Shown here: positions 10,220-19,204 of the stretch, piece by piece | Position numbering within the stretch: the first letter of the stretch is position 1 | How the letters are laid out: each line of letters starts with the position of its first letter | NCBI GenBank assembly: GCA_000824805.1 | Contig: CCNA01000028.1 | Span: 88,983 to 152,982, forward strand | Direction: 5' to 3' | DNA from: Mesorhizobium sp. SOD10 | GTDB lineage: Bacteria > Pseudomonadota > Alphaproteobacteria > Rhizobiales > Rhizobiaceae | Length of the DNA stretch: 64,000 nt | Position numbers and translations under genes: made by a program | Notes under the pieces: generated by a model | What the model was told of the DNA's origin: nothing | The model's database searches: none | Seen by the model: the letters and a program-made list of their open reading frames with translations, nothing else

Positions 10220-11386
10220 ATGCCTGATCTTCTTCCACTCAGTTTCGACAGCTTCTTCATGGCGGGGTTCGAGTGTTCTTCGCATCATCGCAAAGATGGC
10301 CTACGTCTGGACCTTGTCCGGGCCACTAGCCACGACATCCACGCGGAGAACGACTACCGTCGATGCTCGGACTTGGGACTGAGAACCATTCGTGATGGAC
10401 TGCGGTGGCATCTGATCGAAACGGCGCCTGGCGTCTACAACTGGTCGAATTGGAAGTCCATGCTGGATGCCGCGAGTGCCGCCGGCGTTCAGATCATTTG
10501 GGATATCTTTCACTACGGCTCCCCCGATCACCTCGACCAGGGCAGCGAACAGATGATCCAGAGCTATGCTTCCTTCGCAGCCGAAGCGATCCGACTGCAC
10601 AGAGCGGTGACCGGGAAAGCCGCGGTGGTCTGTCCCATCAACGAAATATCGTTCTTCGCATGGGCCGTCGAAGTCGGATATTTTCCTCCCGCCGGACCTA
10701 AAAAAAAGGGGTGGTTCAAGCGGCATCTGGTCAAGGCGGCCGTACAGGGTATCCGCGCAATGCGTGAAGCTGACCCCGAATGCCGTTTCGTGTGGGCTGA
10801 ACCGCTCATCCACATCGCGCCGCGCGACCGCACTCGTCAGGAGGTCCGTCGTGCGGAGCAGGCCCGCCAAGGGCAGTTCGAAGCATATGACATGCTGATG
10901 GGCCGTATCGAGCCAGAGCTCGGAGGAGCCGAGGATCTGATCGATGTGATTGGCCTCAACTTCTATCCGCACAATCAATGGTACCTGCATGGGCCGACAA
11001 TCCCGATGGGCCATCATGAATACCGGGCTCTATCAGAGATGCTTGTCGAGGTCGCCCGACGCTACACCAAGCCTTTGTATATTGCAGAGACCGGCTCCGA
11101 GGGATCCGCCGGCCCCGCATGGCTTCACTACGTATGCGATGAAGTTCGGACTGCGATCAGTCAAGGAGCCCCGGTCCAAGGAATTTGCCTCTATCCGATC
11201 ACGGCTTATCCTGGATGGGACAATTCCCGCCACGCCGAGGTTGGCCTTTTTTCCGTCATCCATGCGGATGGTTTGCGCCGCGTTCGTCAACCGATGGCCG
11301 ATGAACTCGCAAGGCAGCAGAAGCTATTCGCTGACATACTTGACCCGCGCGACCTGGCGGTGCCGGACAAGCGGAGGGACGGCTAA
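10220..11386 (+). CDS. GH1-like glycoside hydrolase (beta-glucosidase superfamily)
   Basis: A 388-residue (beta/alpha)8-barrel protein of clan GH-A. The first catalytic Glu is in CPINEISFFAWAVE after strand 4 and the second in LYIAETGSEGS after strand 7, the expected acid/base and nucleophile. The N-terminus (FFMAGFECSSHH) and the block LRTIRDGLRWHLIETAPGVY match the small family-1-like glycosidases found in rhizobial glycan loci. No signal peptide is visible, so it acts in the cytoplasm. It converges on and overlaps by four bases the UDP-galactopyranose mutase gene, so the two are likely part of one functional locus on opposite strands. Confidence 0.85.
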   Translation: MPDLLPLSFDSFFMAGFECSSHHRKDGLRLDLVRATSHDIHAENDYRRCSDLGLRTIRDGLRWHLIETAPGVYNWSNWKSMLDAASAAGVQIIWDIFHYGSPDHLDQGSEQMIQSYASFAAEAIRLHRAVTGKAAVVCPINEISFFAWAVEVGYFPPAGPKKKGWFKRHLVKAAVQGIRAMREADPECRFVWAEPLIHIAPRDRTRQEVRRAEQARQGQFEAYDMLMGRIEPELGGAEDLIDVIGLNFYPHNQWYLHGPTIPMGHHEYRALSEMLVEVARRYTKPLYIAETGSEGSAGPAWLHYVCDEVRTAISQGAPVQGICLYPITAYPGWDNSRHAEVGLFSVIHADGLRRVRQPMADELARQQKLFADILDPRDLAVPDKRRDG

Positions 11387-12525
11387 GCGGGCGTCGCGAT
11401 GGCCGTCTGCACATCATCCGCAATTGGTACCGTCTTCTGAATGCGCGCGAAAGTGGCCAAGGCCTGCCCTATGACCTGATCCATATTGTAGTAGCGATAC
11501 GTTGCCAGACGGCCGACGAACCACACGTCGGGGCAATTTGCAGAAAGCGCTTCATATTGTTTGTAGAGTGCTTCGTTTTCCGAACGCGGCACCGGGTAAT
11601 ACGGGTCGCCAATGTCTGTCGGGTATTCGTAGGTGAGGCTCGTCCGGACATTCTTCTGGCCAGTCAAATGCTTGTACTCGGTGATGCGCGTATAGGCTTC
11701 CGTTTGGGGATAATTGACCACGGCCACCGGCTGAAACTGCTCGCAGTCGAGGGTGACATGCTCGAAGCGCAATGAACGATAGGGCAAACGGCCAAGCTTC
11801 CAGTCAAAGAATTCATCGATCGGTCCGGTATAGATCAGCCGCCGGAAGGGAATTCGATCTCGGACCTCGCGATAGTCGGTCTGCAGCATGATCTTGATGT
11901 TGGGATTGTCCAACATCCGTTCGAACATGCGCGTGTAACCGTCCGCTGGCATCTGCTGAAAACTATCGCCGAAATAGCGATCGTCGCGGTTCGTTCTGGT
12001 CGGAACGCGGGCCGTCACGGACTTGCTCAACTGGCTGGGATCGACTCCCCACTGCTTTCTGGTGTAGCCGCGGAAGAATTTCTCATAGAGTTCTCTGCCC
12101 ACGGTGCTGACAACCACATCCTCGGCAGTATTGATTTCGTCAACGGTTTCACGACGCGATGCGAAGAAATCTTCCAGCTCTGCCGAGCTTAGCTCGAGAC
12201 CATAAAGACGGTTGATCGTGTCGAGGTTTATCGGAATCGGCAGAAGCTTGTCGTCCACCGCAGCGAGCACGCGGTGTTCGTAAGGGCGCCAGGTGGTGAA
12301 CTGCGACAGATAGTCGGCGATCGACTGGGCGTTGGTGTGGAATATATGCGGTCCGTAACGATGAATGAGGATGCCAGCTTCGTTGTAGCAGTCATAGGCG
12401 TTGCCGCCGATGTGGCTGCGGCGGTCGATGAGGAGAACGCTTTCCCCTCTTTGCGAGGCGATCCGTTCCGCGAGAACACTGCCGGCAAAGCCTGCCCCGA
12501 CGATCAGCCAGTCGAACATGATCAT
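11383..12525 (-). CDS. glf: UDP-galactopyranose mutase
   Basis: A 380-residue flavoprotein that interconverts UDP-galactopyranose and UDP-galactofuranose, providing galactofuranose donors for surface glycans. The N-terminal dinucleotide site is LIVGAGFAGSVLAERI, followed by LLIDRRSHIGGNAYD and YGPHIFHT, all hallmark UGM motifs; further family blocks are FFRGYTRKQWGVDP and TGPIDEFFDWKLG. Length and motif order are normal. The ATG at 12525 overlaps the stop of the upstream glycosyltransferase (ATGA), so the two are co-translated. The natural partner for its product is a galactofuranosyltransferase, and the adjacent GT may be that enzyme. Confidence 0.95.
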   Translation of the reverse strand: MIMFDWLIVGAGFAGSVLAERIASQRGESVLLIDRRSHIGGNAYDCYNEAGILIHRYGPHIFHTNAQSIADYLSQFTTWRPYEHRVLAAVDDKLLPIPINLDTINRLYGLELSSAELEDFFASRRETVDEINTAEDVVVSTVGRELYEKFFRGYTRKQWGVDPSQLSKSVTARVPTRTNRDDRYFGDSFQQMPADGYTRMFERMLDNPNIKIMLQTDYREVRDRIPFRRLIYTGPIDEFFDWKLGRLPYRSLRFEHVTLDCEQFQPVAVVNYPQTEAYTRITEYKHLTGQKNVRTSLTYEYPTDIGDPYYPVPRSENEALYKQYEALSANCPDVWFVGRLATYRYYNMDQVIGQALATFARIQKTVPIADDVQTAIATPA

Positions 12526-13694
12526 GCGCTCCTGCGGAAGGGCACGACCTTCTTGCCTGCACTGGCTTTCTTGATGTGGGCGGCCATGGCTTCCCATGTT
12601 CGCTGCCAGGACATGTTGGCCAGATAGGCATCGACCGCTGCCAGCCGCATGTTACGCGGTTGCGCCAGCACCGAGCGCAGCTTCGGTTCGATATCTTCGG
12701 CATCCGCGATATCGACGAGGCCCGCAGCGCCGTAGCTTCGCACCACATCGACGATTGCCGTCGAGACCACGGGCAGGCCCGCGGCGAGGAACTCGGGAGT
12801 TTTTGTCGGGCTGATGAAGCGTGTCGCTTGGTTGAGCGCGAACGGCATCCAACCGGCGTCCCAATGCCGAAGGTAGTCCGGCAGATCCTTGTAGGCTTTG
12901 CTGCCGAGCCAATGCAGGTTGTCCGCTCTGGGCAGGCTATCAGGATCGATCTTGACGACCGGACCAAGCATCACGAAGTGCACGTCCGGCATCGTCCTGG
13001 AAGCCTGCGCAACGAGATCGATATCGAGGCGCTCGTCGATGACGCCGAAGAAGCCTACCCGAGGGTGCGGGATGCCCTGTTGATCCTCCGGCTCCTCGCC
13101 GGGCGCCCTCGCCTTGTGAAAGTGGCTGACGTCGATGCTGCTGGGGAAGGGATAGATTGCCCGATGCTGGCAGCGCTTCGCTTCGAACAGGCTTAGGCCG
13201 CCGGTGAAGACTAGATCGGCGCGCTCGAAGAGCGCCCGTTCCATCAGAGCAAGTTGGGCCGGCGCATTCTTGAATGCCGAAAGCTCGTCCATGCAGTCAT
13301 AGACGCATACGTCGAAGTCGACATGCGCGCTGAACCGCAAGGCCATCGGGGTATAATACCAGGCGGTCAACTGAGCGTGCGGCGTCGACGCGATGATCCG
13401 GTCAAGATATCTGCGCTGGATCGCGTCGGCCCTGGCGGGGCTGGTGCCGATCGGCAGCAAGGGGGTCGCGACCCGAACGCCCGGCGCCGCATCGCAAAAC
13501 CGAATGGACGAGTGCGAGCATTCTTCGAAGATCGGTTCCTCGAAGTAGACGATCTGATGCTCTTGCGAGGCAAGCGTGAGAATGTGCTGCGGGCGTTGAT
13601 AAACGAAATTCCATCGGAGATGGGAAAAGCATATCAGTAAAGGTTGTTCTTTTCTGACCTTGAGGGTGACAGGTATTCTTATTGCCGCGTTCAT
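12522..13694 (-). CDS. Glycosyltransferase, GT-B fold (family 1/4-like)
   Basis: The 390-residue product begins with FSHLRWNFVYQRPQHIL, typical of a subgroup of GT-B transferases found next to glf. The C-terminal nucleotide-sugar half has GFFGVIDERLDIDLV, the region HWLGSKAYKDLPDYLRHWDAG and the acidic PTKTPEFLAAGLPVVST that contacts the donor in GT4-type enzymes. There is no membrane anchor. It is the first gene of a two-gene operon with glf. The likely role is transfer of a hexose, possibly galactofuranose, to a cell-surface carrier; the acceptor is unknown. Confidence 0.88.
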   Translation of the reverse strand: MNAAIRIPVTLKVRKEQPLLICFSHLRWNFVYQRPQHILTLASQEHQIVYFEEPIFEECSHSSIRFCDAAPGVRVATPLLPIGTSPARADAIQRRYLDRIIASTPHAQLTAWYYTPMALRFSAHVDFDVCVYDCMDELSAFKNAPAQLALMERALFERADLVFTGGLSLFEAKRCQHRAIYPFPSSIDVSHFHKARAPGEEPEDQQGIPHPRVGFFGVIDERLDIDLVAQASRTMPDVHFVMLGPVVKIDPDSLPRADNLHWLGSKAYKDLPDYLRHWDAGWMPFALNQATRFISPTKTPEFLAAGLPVVSTAIVDVVRSYGAAGLVDIADAEDIEPKLRSVLAQPRNMRLAAVDAYLANMSWQRTWEAMAAHIKKASAGKKVVPFRRSA

Positions 13695-13733
13695 ATAAGC
13701 TTTTCCCTGGAGACATTGCCGCTTAGACTGCGA

Positions 13734-13773
13734 TTAACATTTGTTAAGCGCGAGATGCAGGAACCTATTCCTG
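13734..13773. promoter_or_regulatory. Two inverted repeats in the divergent glycan promoter region
   Basis: TTAAC-ATTT-GTTAA (13734-13747) and CAGGAA-CCTA-TTCCTG (13758-13773) are perfect palindromes in the roughly 300-base gap between the divergent glycosyltransferase (minus) and GH43-like (plus) genes. The AT-rich first repeat is unusual in this GC-rich sequence and could be an operator. The rest of 13695-14001 holds only a weak 65-codon ORF (13778-13975) with no ribosome site. Confidence 0.4.
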
Positions 13774-14001
13774 CCACATGTCTAACTGTCCGCTGATTAA
13801 CTTGTTCCAGCCCGCGAGCGATATGCAGGCTGGCGTGCTGGGCCAGAGCGTCCGGCATGTCTGCCAGCAGCTTTCTGGGGACGGCCGCTCGGATGCCGCA
13901 TTTCCGTTGAATGAGCAGCTAAAATATTCGTTGGCTGAATTGATTCGTCGGACCGAAGCGCGAGCGGCGTTTTAACGACCGGCAATCGCTAGGGCAGAAA
14001 G

Positions 14002-14919
14002 ATGAAGATCGCTTTTGAGACGAACGTGTTCCCATTGTTTCACCCTCAGACGGTGGACGATCTGAAGGATCCATGCCCGGTCTACGACGGCCGGCTCTGG
14101 CATGTGTTCGGGTCGAGCGGCACGGTGACCAGCGAGACCTGGAAGATTCTTCACGCAACCGCGCCCGAATTGCATGGACCGTGGACGGAGCACGCGCCGA
14201 TCGAGCTTCCGGTCACGGGCTCGGGCGTCGCGGCGCCCGGTGTCGTGCACGAAGACGGCGTCTTCCATATGTTCATCCAGACCGAGTTCATGAAATCAAG
14301 CGGCCGTTGCGAACATGCAGTGTCCAACGACGGGTTCAACTGGGTGGTGCTCAACCCGGCAATCCTGTCCTTGCCGGGAACGGATGAAGACGGCATCTAT
14401 GATCCGCATCCGGCTCTCGTCGGCGGCAAACGCTACATGGTTTATTCCGGCATGCCGAAATTCACCCGCGTCCCGCAGCCGGATATCTATCTGGCGCGAA
14501 GCCAATCCGATTCATGGTTCGGGCCTTGGAAGCGCCTGGGCAAAATCCTGGATCACAACGACATTCCCCACCACAACACGCGGGAAGACCCTGACTACGA
14601 ATGGGGAATTGAAGGCGCCCAATTGGTGGAGCTTCCGGATGGTCGCGTGCTCCTCAACGCCACCTGCTTCCTTCCGCACGGACCGAGGGGTAGCCGGCAG
14701 CGGGTGTTTTTCGCCATCGCGGACGCCGTTACCGGACCTTACGTCTCGATAGGCCCAGTGCTTGATCCGGGCGGACCTGGAGAAAACGGCCACTCGACGG
14801 TGATGATAAACGGCGAACGGCTGACCCTTTTCTACCAGAGTCGCGTTGCGGCGACGAACCATCGCTGGCGCTATGGCCTGGCGAGCTTCGACGTGTCCCT
14901 GCTTTCGAAAGTGGCCTGA
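14002..14919 (+). CDS. GH43/GH117-like five-bladed beta-propeller glycosidase
   Basis: A 305-residue protein with repeated beta-strand blocks ending in Gly-Trp/Pro-Trp turns (TWKILHATAPELHGPWTE, SWFGPWKRLG, TGPYVSIGPVL). That pattern is characteristic of clan GH-F/J propellers, in which an Asp near the N-terminus (DPCPVYDG) is the general base and a later Asp (DPHPALVGG) tunes it; EGAQLVELPDGRVLL supplies a candidate acid Glu. No signal peptide is present. It is transcribed away from the glycosyltransferase-glf operon and likely trims or remodels an arabinose- or galactose-containing glycan. Family assignment is by pattern, so the substrate remains open. Confidence 0.75.
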   Translation: MKIAFETNVFPLFHPQTVDDLKDPCPVYDGRLWHVFGSSGTVTSETWKILHATAPELHGPWTEHAPIELPVTGSGVAAPGVVHEDGVFHMFIQTEFMKSSGRCEHAVSNDGFNWVVLNPAILSLPGTDEDGIYDPHPALVGGKRYMVYSGMPKFTRVPQPDIYLARSQSDSWFGPWKRLGKILDHNDIPHHNTREDPDYEWGIEGAQLVELPDGRVLLNATCFLPHGPRGSRQRVFFAIADAVTGPYVSIGPVLDPGGPGENGHSTVMINGERLTLFYQSRVAATNHRWRYGLASFDVSLLSKVA

Positions 14920-15518
14920 CCGGATCCTCACAAGCTCGCGGACCTATTCGACAAGTTTCGTCCCGCTTGGGGCTCGGCCGGTGCTCAAAACAAGATCGCG
15001 GTCGGGAACAAAGTCTGTCGGGGACAGGGTTCGGTTGCGTTCCAGCGGAGAGCGGCCAGCCATGTGCCTGGAGTTAACAAGCGGAGAATCGCCCCCGCAC
15101 GCCCAGACGGCGAACCCGGCCGCCTCAGCGACCTGGCGCGACACCACCACTCGACCCTATTGTTCAACTCTGTAGGTCTTCATGCTCTGCGTCGCTCCGG
15201 ACCGCTATCCGAACTTGGTGCCGGACCGCTTGTTCCGCCGGGCTTTTCGCGGCCCGCGATGTCGGGTCGGGGACTGGCTTCGTTAGCCCGGCGTTCTGCA
15301 GCAAGCAGGGCGGAACAGAACGGTGCTGCCGATATAGATCAGGGATGCGGCGCCATCGCCATTCCGGAGCTTGGAACACTAGGACGCGCCCCAGGTTCGA
15401 TAGAAGAAGTTGAAGTATTGGGAAGTTACGGCTCGCGAAGCAAAGACCGGGTCGCAACGCATCTGGGAGAACGCTGTGTGATCAAGACGGGAGCCAATGC
15501 AGTAGGCCAACCAAAGCC
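14920..15518. other. 599-base gap, no gene recognised
   Basis: Several overlapping ORFs exist on both strands (for example 15064-15522 plus and 15164-15457 minus), but none has a ribosome site, recognisable motif or consistent codon use. No terminator with a T-run was found after the glycosidase. Confidence 0.5.
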
Positions 15519-16805
15519 ATGATCGTTCTAGTCACTGGCGCTTCGGGTCTGATTGGCGCGACATTGTGCGCGCGCCTGGTGGTCGAGGGGCACGGCGTCG
15601 TCCGAGTGGTCCGTGGCCGCGCCCCGAACGGCCTTTCCAAGGAGCGAACCGTCGTCATCGACATGGCGAAAGCGCTGGAGCCGGAAGACTGGCTCCCACA
15701 CCTGGTGGGGGTCGACGCTGTCGTGAACTGCGCGGGCGTGCTGCAGGACAGCGCTCGGGAGAATACGGGCAAAGTTCATGCTGTCGGCGCCTCGGCTCTC
15801 TTTGCTGCTTGCGAACGCGCCGGCGTGGGACGGGTCATTCATTTCTCCGCGATCGGTGTCGACCGGGAGCAGCCTTCAGCATTCTCGGCCAGCAAGCTGG
15901 CGGGGGACCGAGCGTTGATGGAGCGCAATCTCGACTGGGTGATCCTGCGGCCCTCGGTGGTGCTCGGGCGGTCAGCCTTCGGCGCAAGCGCACTTTTTCG
16001 CGGCTTGGCCGCCCTGCCTTTGGTTCCGACAATGCCCGGCACAGGTCGCCTGCAGGTCGTCCAGCTCGACGACGTCGTCTCAACTGTTTTGACCCTGCTC
16101 AGCAAGGATAGCCCGTCGCGCCTGACGCTCGAACTCGCAGGGCCGGAAGCATTGACGATGAGCGAAGTCGTCGCCCGCTACCGCGAATGGTTGGGGTGGG
16201 GGAGGGCGAAGGAGTTTGTCCTGCCCGGTTGGATTGCCGCAATGCTTTACCGGTTTGGGGACCTTGCGGGCCTCCTCGGCTGGCGGCCTCCGATGCGCAC
16301 CAACGCCGCCAAGGAAATTGCGCGCGGCGCGACCGGCGCCTTCGAGCCGTGGAAGCTTGCAACGGGAATCGAACCCTCGAGCCTAGCGTCTGCCCTGGCC
16401 GCCAGCCCTCCCACCGTACAAGAGCGCTGGTTCGCCGGGCTTTACTTCGTGAAGCCGGCGATCTTCGTGGTTTTGCCCTTCTTCTGGATCGCAACCGGTA
16501 TCGTTTCGCTCACCACCGGGTGGCGCAGCGGCGTGGAGCTTCTCCTCGGCACCGCCTTCGAGCCGTTGGCCGGTCCAGCTGTTGTCGCAGGCGCGTTGGC
16601 CGATATGGTTGTCGGCACCATGATCGCGTGGCGGCCGACGAGCCGGGCAGGGTTGTGGGGGGCTATCGCAGTCTCGTGCTTCTATGCGATTGCGGGAAGT
16701 ATTCTGCGCCCGGACCTGTGGAACGAGCCCCTTGGCCCATTGATGAAAATTCTGCCCATACTCGTCTTGCACTTCTGCGCGCTGGCGATCCTGGAGGAAC
16801 GCTGA
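15519..16805 (+). CDS. NAD(P)-binding SDR fused to a DoxX-like membrane domain
   Basis: Residues 1 to about 290 form an atypical/extended SDR of the NDUFA9-like kind: VTGASGLIGATLCARL is the dinucleotide loop, followed by VVNCAGVLQD and the strand VIHFSAIGVD. Instead of Tyr-x3-Lys it has SASKLAGDRALME, as in non-catalytic or sugar-epimerase-like members. Residues about 310-428 contain four hydrophobic helices, including FVKPAIFVVLPFFWIATGIV and LLGTAFEPLAGPAVVAGALA, matching the DoxX-like extension of such proteins. The fusion sits in the inner membrane with its nucleotide site in the cytoplasm. Its stop overlaps the start of the DUF2269 gene (TGATG). Confidence 0.88.
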   Translation: MIVLVTGASGLIGATLCARLVVEGHGVVRVVRGRAPNGLSKERTVVIDMAKALEPEDWLPHLVGVDAVVNCAGVLQDSARENTGKVHAVGASALFAACERAGVGRVIHFSAIGVDREQPSAFSASKLAGDRALMERNLDWVILRPSVVLGRSAFGASALFRGLAALPLVPTMPGTGRLQVVQLDDVVSTVLTLLSKDSPSRLTLELAGPEALTMSEVVARYREWLGWGRAKEFVLPGWIAAMLYRFGDLAGLLGWRPPMRTNAAKEIARGATGAFEPWKLATGIEPSSLASALAASPPTVQERWFAGLYFVKPAIFVVLPFFWIATGIVSLTTGWRSGVELLLGTAFEPLAGPAVVAGALADMVVGTMIAWRPTSRAGLWGAIAVSCFYAIAGSILRPDLWNEPLGPLMKILPILVLHFCALAILEER

Positions 16806-17281
16806 TGCTTTATTTTGTGCTGAAGTACTTGCACGTCATCGGCGCTGCTGTGCTGCTCGGCACCGGTGCCGGCATTGCATTCTTCATGCTCCTCGCCCAC
16901 CGGACCGGCAGCGCCGCCACGATTGCCGCCGTGGCCCGCATCGTCGTGATTGCCGATTTCCTGTTCACCGCCACCGCTGTAATCGCCCAACCGATAACCG
17001 GGGCCGCATTGGCCTGGCAGTCAGGCTATTCGCTCCGGGAGGGCTGGATCGTACTGTCGATCCTGCTCTACGTCGTCACGGGGCTGTTCTGGTTGCCCGT
17101 GGTGTGGATGCAGATGCGCATGCGGGATCTCGCGGTGGAAGCTGCATCCGCCGGCACTCCGCCGCCAGAGCGCTACAATCAGCTCTTCCGTGTTTGGTTC
17201 GCTTTCGGGTTTCCGGCATTTGCATGCGTGGCCGCAATCTATTGGCTGATGATCACACGACCCGAAATTGAGTTGTTCTAG
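16805..17281 (+). CDS. DUF2269 family integral membrane protein
   Basis: A 158-residue protein with four hydrophobic helices: LKYLHVIGAAVLLGTGAG, a second around IVVIADFLFTATAVIA, a third around GWIVLSILLYVVTGLFWLP, and a last one around FPAFACVAAIYWLMI. The start MLYFVLKYLHVIGA with a His in helix 1 is diagnostic for DUF2269. It is translationally coupled to the SDR-DoxX fusion, and this pairing recurs in other Proteobacteria, suggesting a membrane redox unit. No function is established. Confidence 0.88.
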   Translation: MLYFVLKYLHVIGAAVLLGTGAGIAFFMLLAHRTGSAATIAAVARIVVIADFLFTATAVIAQPITGAALAWQSGYSLREGWIVLSILLYVVTGLFWLPVVWMQMRMRDLAVEAASAGTPPPERYNQLFRVWFAFGFPAFACVAAIYWLMITRPEIELF

Positions 17282-17424
17282 CGAGTCCGCGAACTCTGCG
17301 ATATCGACACGCAACGACCGTCTGACTGAAGTTCAGCGTCGCGCACCCCGCGTGCTCGAAACAGCGAAGATGGCGGAGGGGTGCGGGAGGCGCTTCCGCG
17401 TCTCCTTCTTGGCGGCGGCTCGTG

Positions 17425-17450
17425 CTACCCGTCAGGACGCTGACGGGTAG
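17425..17450. terminator. Perfect 11-bp stem between convergent genes
   Basis: CTACCCGTCAG (17425-17435) and CTGACGGGTAG (17440-17450) pair without mismatch around a GACG loop. The hairpin lies between the DUF2269 gene (plus) and the catalase gene (minus), so it can act on both transcripts. Neither side has a T-run, so it may act as a stabiliser or factor-assisted terminator. Confidence 0.6.
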
Positions 17451-17481
17451 ACGAAACCGAGCCTCGTCAAGTCGGCAGGGC

Positions 17482-18459
17482 TCAACCAGCCCGAGCCTTA
17501 TTTTTCTTGCGAGCGGTGGCCTCGGCCCGCGCAGGCGCCTCTTTGATACTGGCGGCGCCGCCCATGTCGCCATTCTTGGTCCGCCCCGCCCCCGGACCGG
17601 CACCGAGATCCGCGCCTGTGGTCGGGTCGGAGGAGGGGTCAGAGAGCGTCCGTTCGCCCATCTTGGCTACGACCTTCATGTCCTTGGCCGCCAGCTTGAC
17701 TGTTGCGGTCCCATCGCCAGCGTCCGCCGGCATGACGTCCTCAAGATCATCCACGCGGTCCCATTCGTCTCCCGAGTTCCAAGGCCCATTCGTGTCCCCC
17801 TCGCCCTGTGACGTGTTGACGTACATGCTCGCAAATTTCTCAATGCCGGGAAGCTTGCCCGTGGGGAAGTTGTTCTCGATCGCGTACAACGCTTTCTCGA
17901 ACGATTTTTGATGCGCGATTTCGCGCGTCATGAGAAATCCCAGCGCATCCTTGACGCCGGGATCGTCGGTAATGTTGATCAGTCGCTCATAGACGATCTT
18001 GGCACGCGCCTCCGCCGCAATGTTGGATCGCAGGTCGACGGTGGGCTCGCCGCGGGAATCGATATAGGCGGCAGTCCACGGCACTCCGGCCGAGTCGCAC
18101 AATGCAGGTGCGCCGCCGAACAAGATAGACTCTTTTGCCGTCGTGCCGCTCGCGCCGACCATCAAATACAGCTCGGCCTCCTTCATCTGGCCCTCGGCCA
18201 GCTGTGCCTTCAGGCCTTTGTTGAGCATGGTGACAATCGAACCGACGACCTCGAGATGGCTGAGTTCTTCGGTCGCTATGTCGAGCAGCATGTCCTTGCG
18301 GCCGACATCGTCCTCACCCAGTCCCTGGGTGAAGTAGCGCATCGCCGCGGCAAGCTCGCCATCGGCGCCGCCGAACTGCTCCATGATCATGCACGCCAGC
18401 CGCGGGTTCGGCTCCGAGACACGAACGGTGTATTGCAGTCGCTTGTTGTGCATGAACAT
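17482..18459 (-). CDS. Manganese (non-heme) catalase
   Basis: A 325-residue ferritin-like protein that breaks down hydrogen peroxide with a dimanganese centre. The four-helix ligand set is visible: Glu in GGADGELAAAMRYFTQGL, Glu and His in DIATEELSHLEVVG, Glu in NIAAEARAKIVYERL, and His in REIAHQKSFEKAL. The C-terminal 60 residues are a low-complexity tail ending in a Lys/Arg-rich stretch, common in alphaproteobacterial members. The start is preceded by GGAGGAA. No signal peptide is present, so it is cytoplasmic. An EcfG-like promoter lies upstream, fitting a general-stress gene. Confidence 0.95.
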   Translation of the reverse strand: MFMHNKRLQYTVRVSEPNPRLACMIMEQFGGADGELAAAMRYFTQGLGEDDVGRKDMLLDIATEELSHLEVVGSIVTMLNKGLKAQLAEGQMKEAELYLMVGASGTTAKESILFGGAPALCDSAGVPWTAAYIDSRGEPTVDLRSNIAAEARAKIVYERLINITDDPGVKDALGFLMTREIAHQKSFEKALYAIENNFPTGKLPGIEKFASMYVNTSQGEGDTNGPWNSGDEWDRVDDLEDVMPADAGDGTATVKLAAKDMKVVAKMGERTLSDPSSDPTTGADLGAGPGAGRTKNGDMGGAASIKEAPARAEATARKKNKARAG

Positions 18460-18488
18460 GAGGCTTCCTCCAAGGGTTGACGTTCACT

Positions 18489-18513
18489 AACCGGCCGCCT
18501 CCTGGAATGTTCC
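18489..18513 (-). promoter_or_regulatory. EcfG-type (general stress sigma) promoter of the Mn catalase
   Basis: On the minus strand GGAAC (18513-18509) is followed after 16 bases by GGTT (18492-18489), matching the alphaproteobacterial EcfG consensus GGAAC-N16/17-CGTT in all but one position. It lies about 30 bases before the catalase start codon, leaving room for the GGAGGAA ribosome site. The rest of 18460-18913 holds no recognisable gene. Confidence 0.5.
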
Positions 18514-18913
18514 TCCGCAAAAAAATTGAATGGCTTAAACGGCGCGTTTTTTAATCCGCCGAGCCGCCCTTGGCGTCGCGGCAGCATTCTGATCAGTCTT
18601 GCACGCCAATTGCTGCAAGATCAGCTTATGTAATACTTGAGAAGATGGGCCGAGACGATCAGAGCGCGCCGAGACGTCGGGGGGCGCAGGCTCAACCGAC
18701 AGCGGTTGGGACGAGGATCCGTGCTCCAGCTGCGCGGCTGGGAAGATTTTGCGGGAGAAGGGCTGCTGCGCTGACCCGCCCGTGATCGACGGCTTTGAGT
18801 CGATCCTATGCCCGGTGTGGGACACTGCTCTACGATAGCCGGCCCGCTTCCGACGCCTTGTCGGCGCTGGATCGAATTAAGACGCTTTTGCTCGACCCGG
18901 GCAATTGCGGCAA

Positions 18914-19204
18914 TTAAGCCGGCAGAACCACCGACAACAGCTTGATCTTGGATAATCTCTTCTGAGCCAGCCGGCGAGTGGCTTCCAAAGCCCCGCCCTC
19001 GAACGCTTCGGCAACGAATGCCAGTGTCAACATGTCGATGAGCAAATCGTCGACGGCGGCCGAGATTATCTCAGAGCCGCGGCGATCGATTTCCGCCAAC
19101 AGCAATCGCGCTTCTCTCGCCGCCGCTGAGGCATCCTCTGCGTGGACCAGCGCTTCAAGCCTGTCAAATATTTGCAACAGCATCCCCCCGTTGGCCGTGA
19201 TCAA
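18914..19204 (-). CDS. Hypothetical alpha-helical protein (about 90-96 aa)
   Basis: The product is almost entirely predicted helix: LQIFDRLEALVHAEDASAAA, then LLLAEIDRRGSEIISAAVDD, then FVAEAFEGGALEATRRLAQ. There are no cysteines, signal peptide or membrane segments. A TTG at 19204 or the ATG at 19183 (after a G-run) could be the start. I recognise no family; codon use is like that of neighbouring real genes. Confidence 0.45.
   Translation of the reverse strand: MITANGGMLLQIFDRLEALVHAEDASAAAREARLLLAEIDRRGSEIISAAVDDLLIDMLTLAFVAEAFEGGALEATRRLAQKRLSKIKLLSVVLPA

Noticed and set aside
13778..13975. 65-codon ORF upstream of the GH43-like gene
   Set aside because: No ribosome site or family motif, and it covers the palindromes of the divergent promoter. 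Kept only as a remark.
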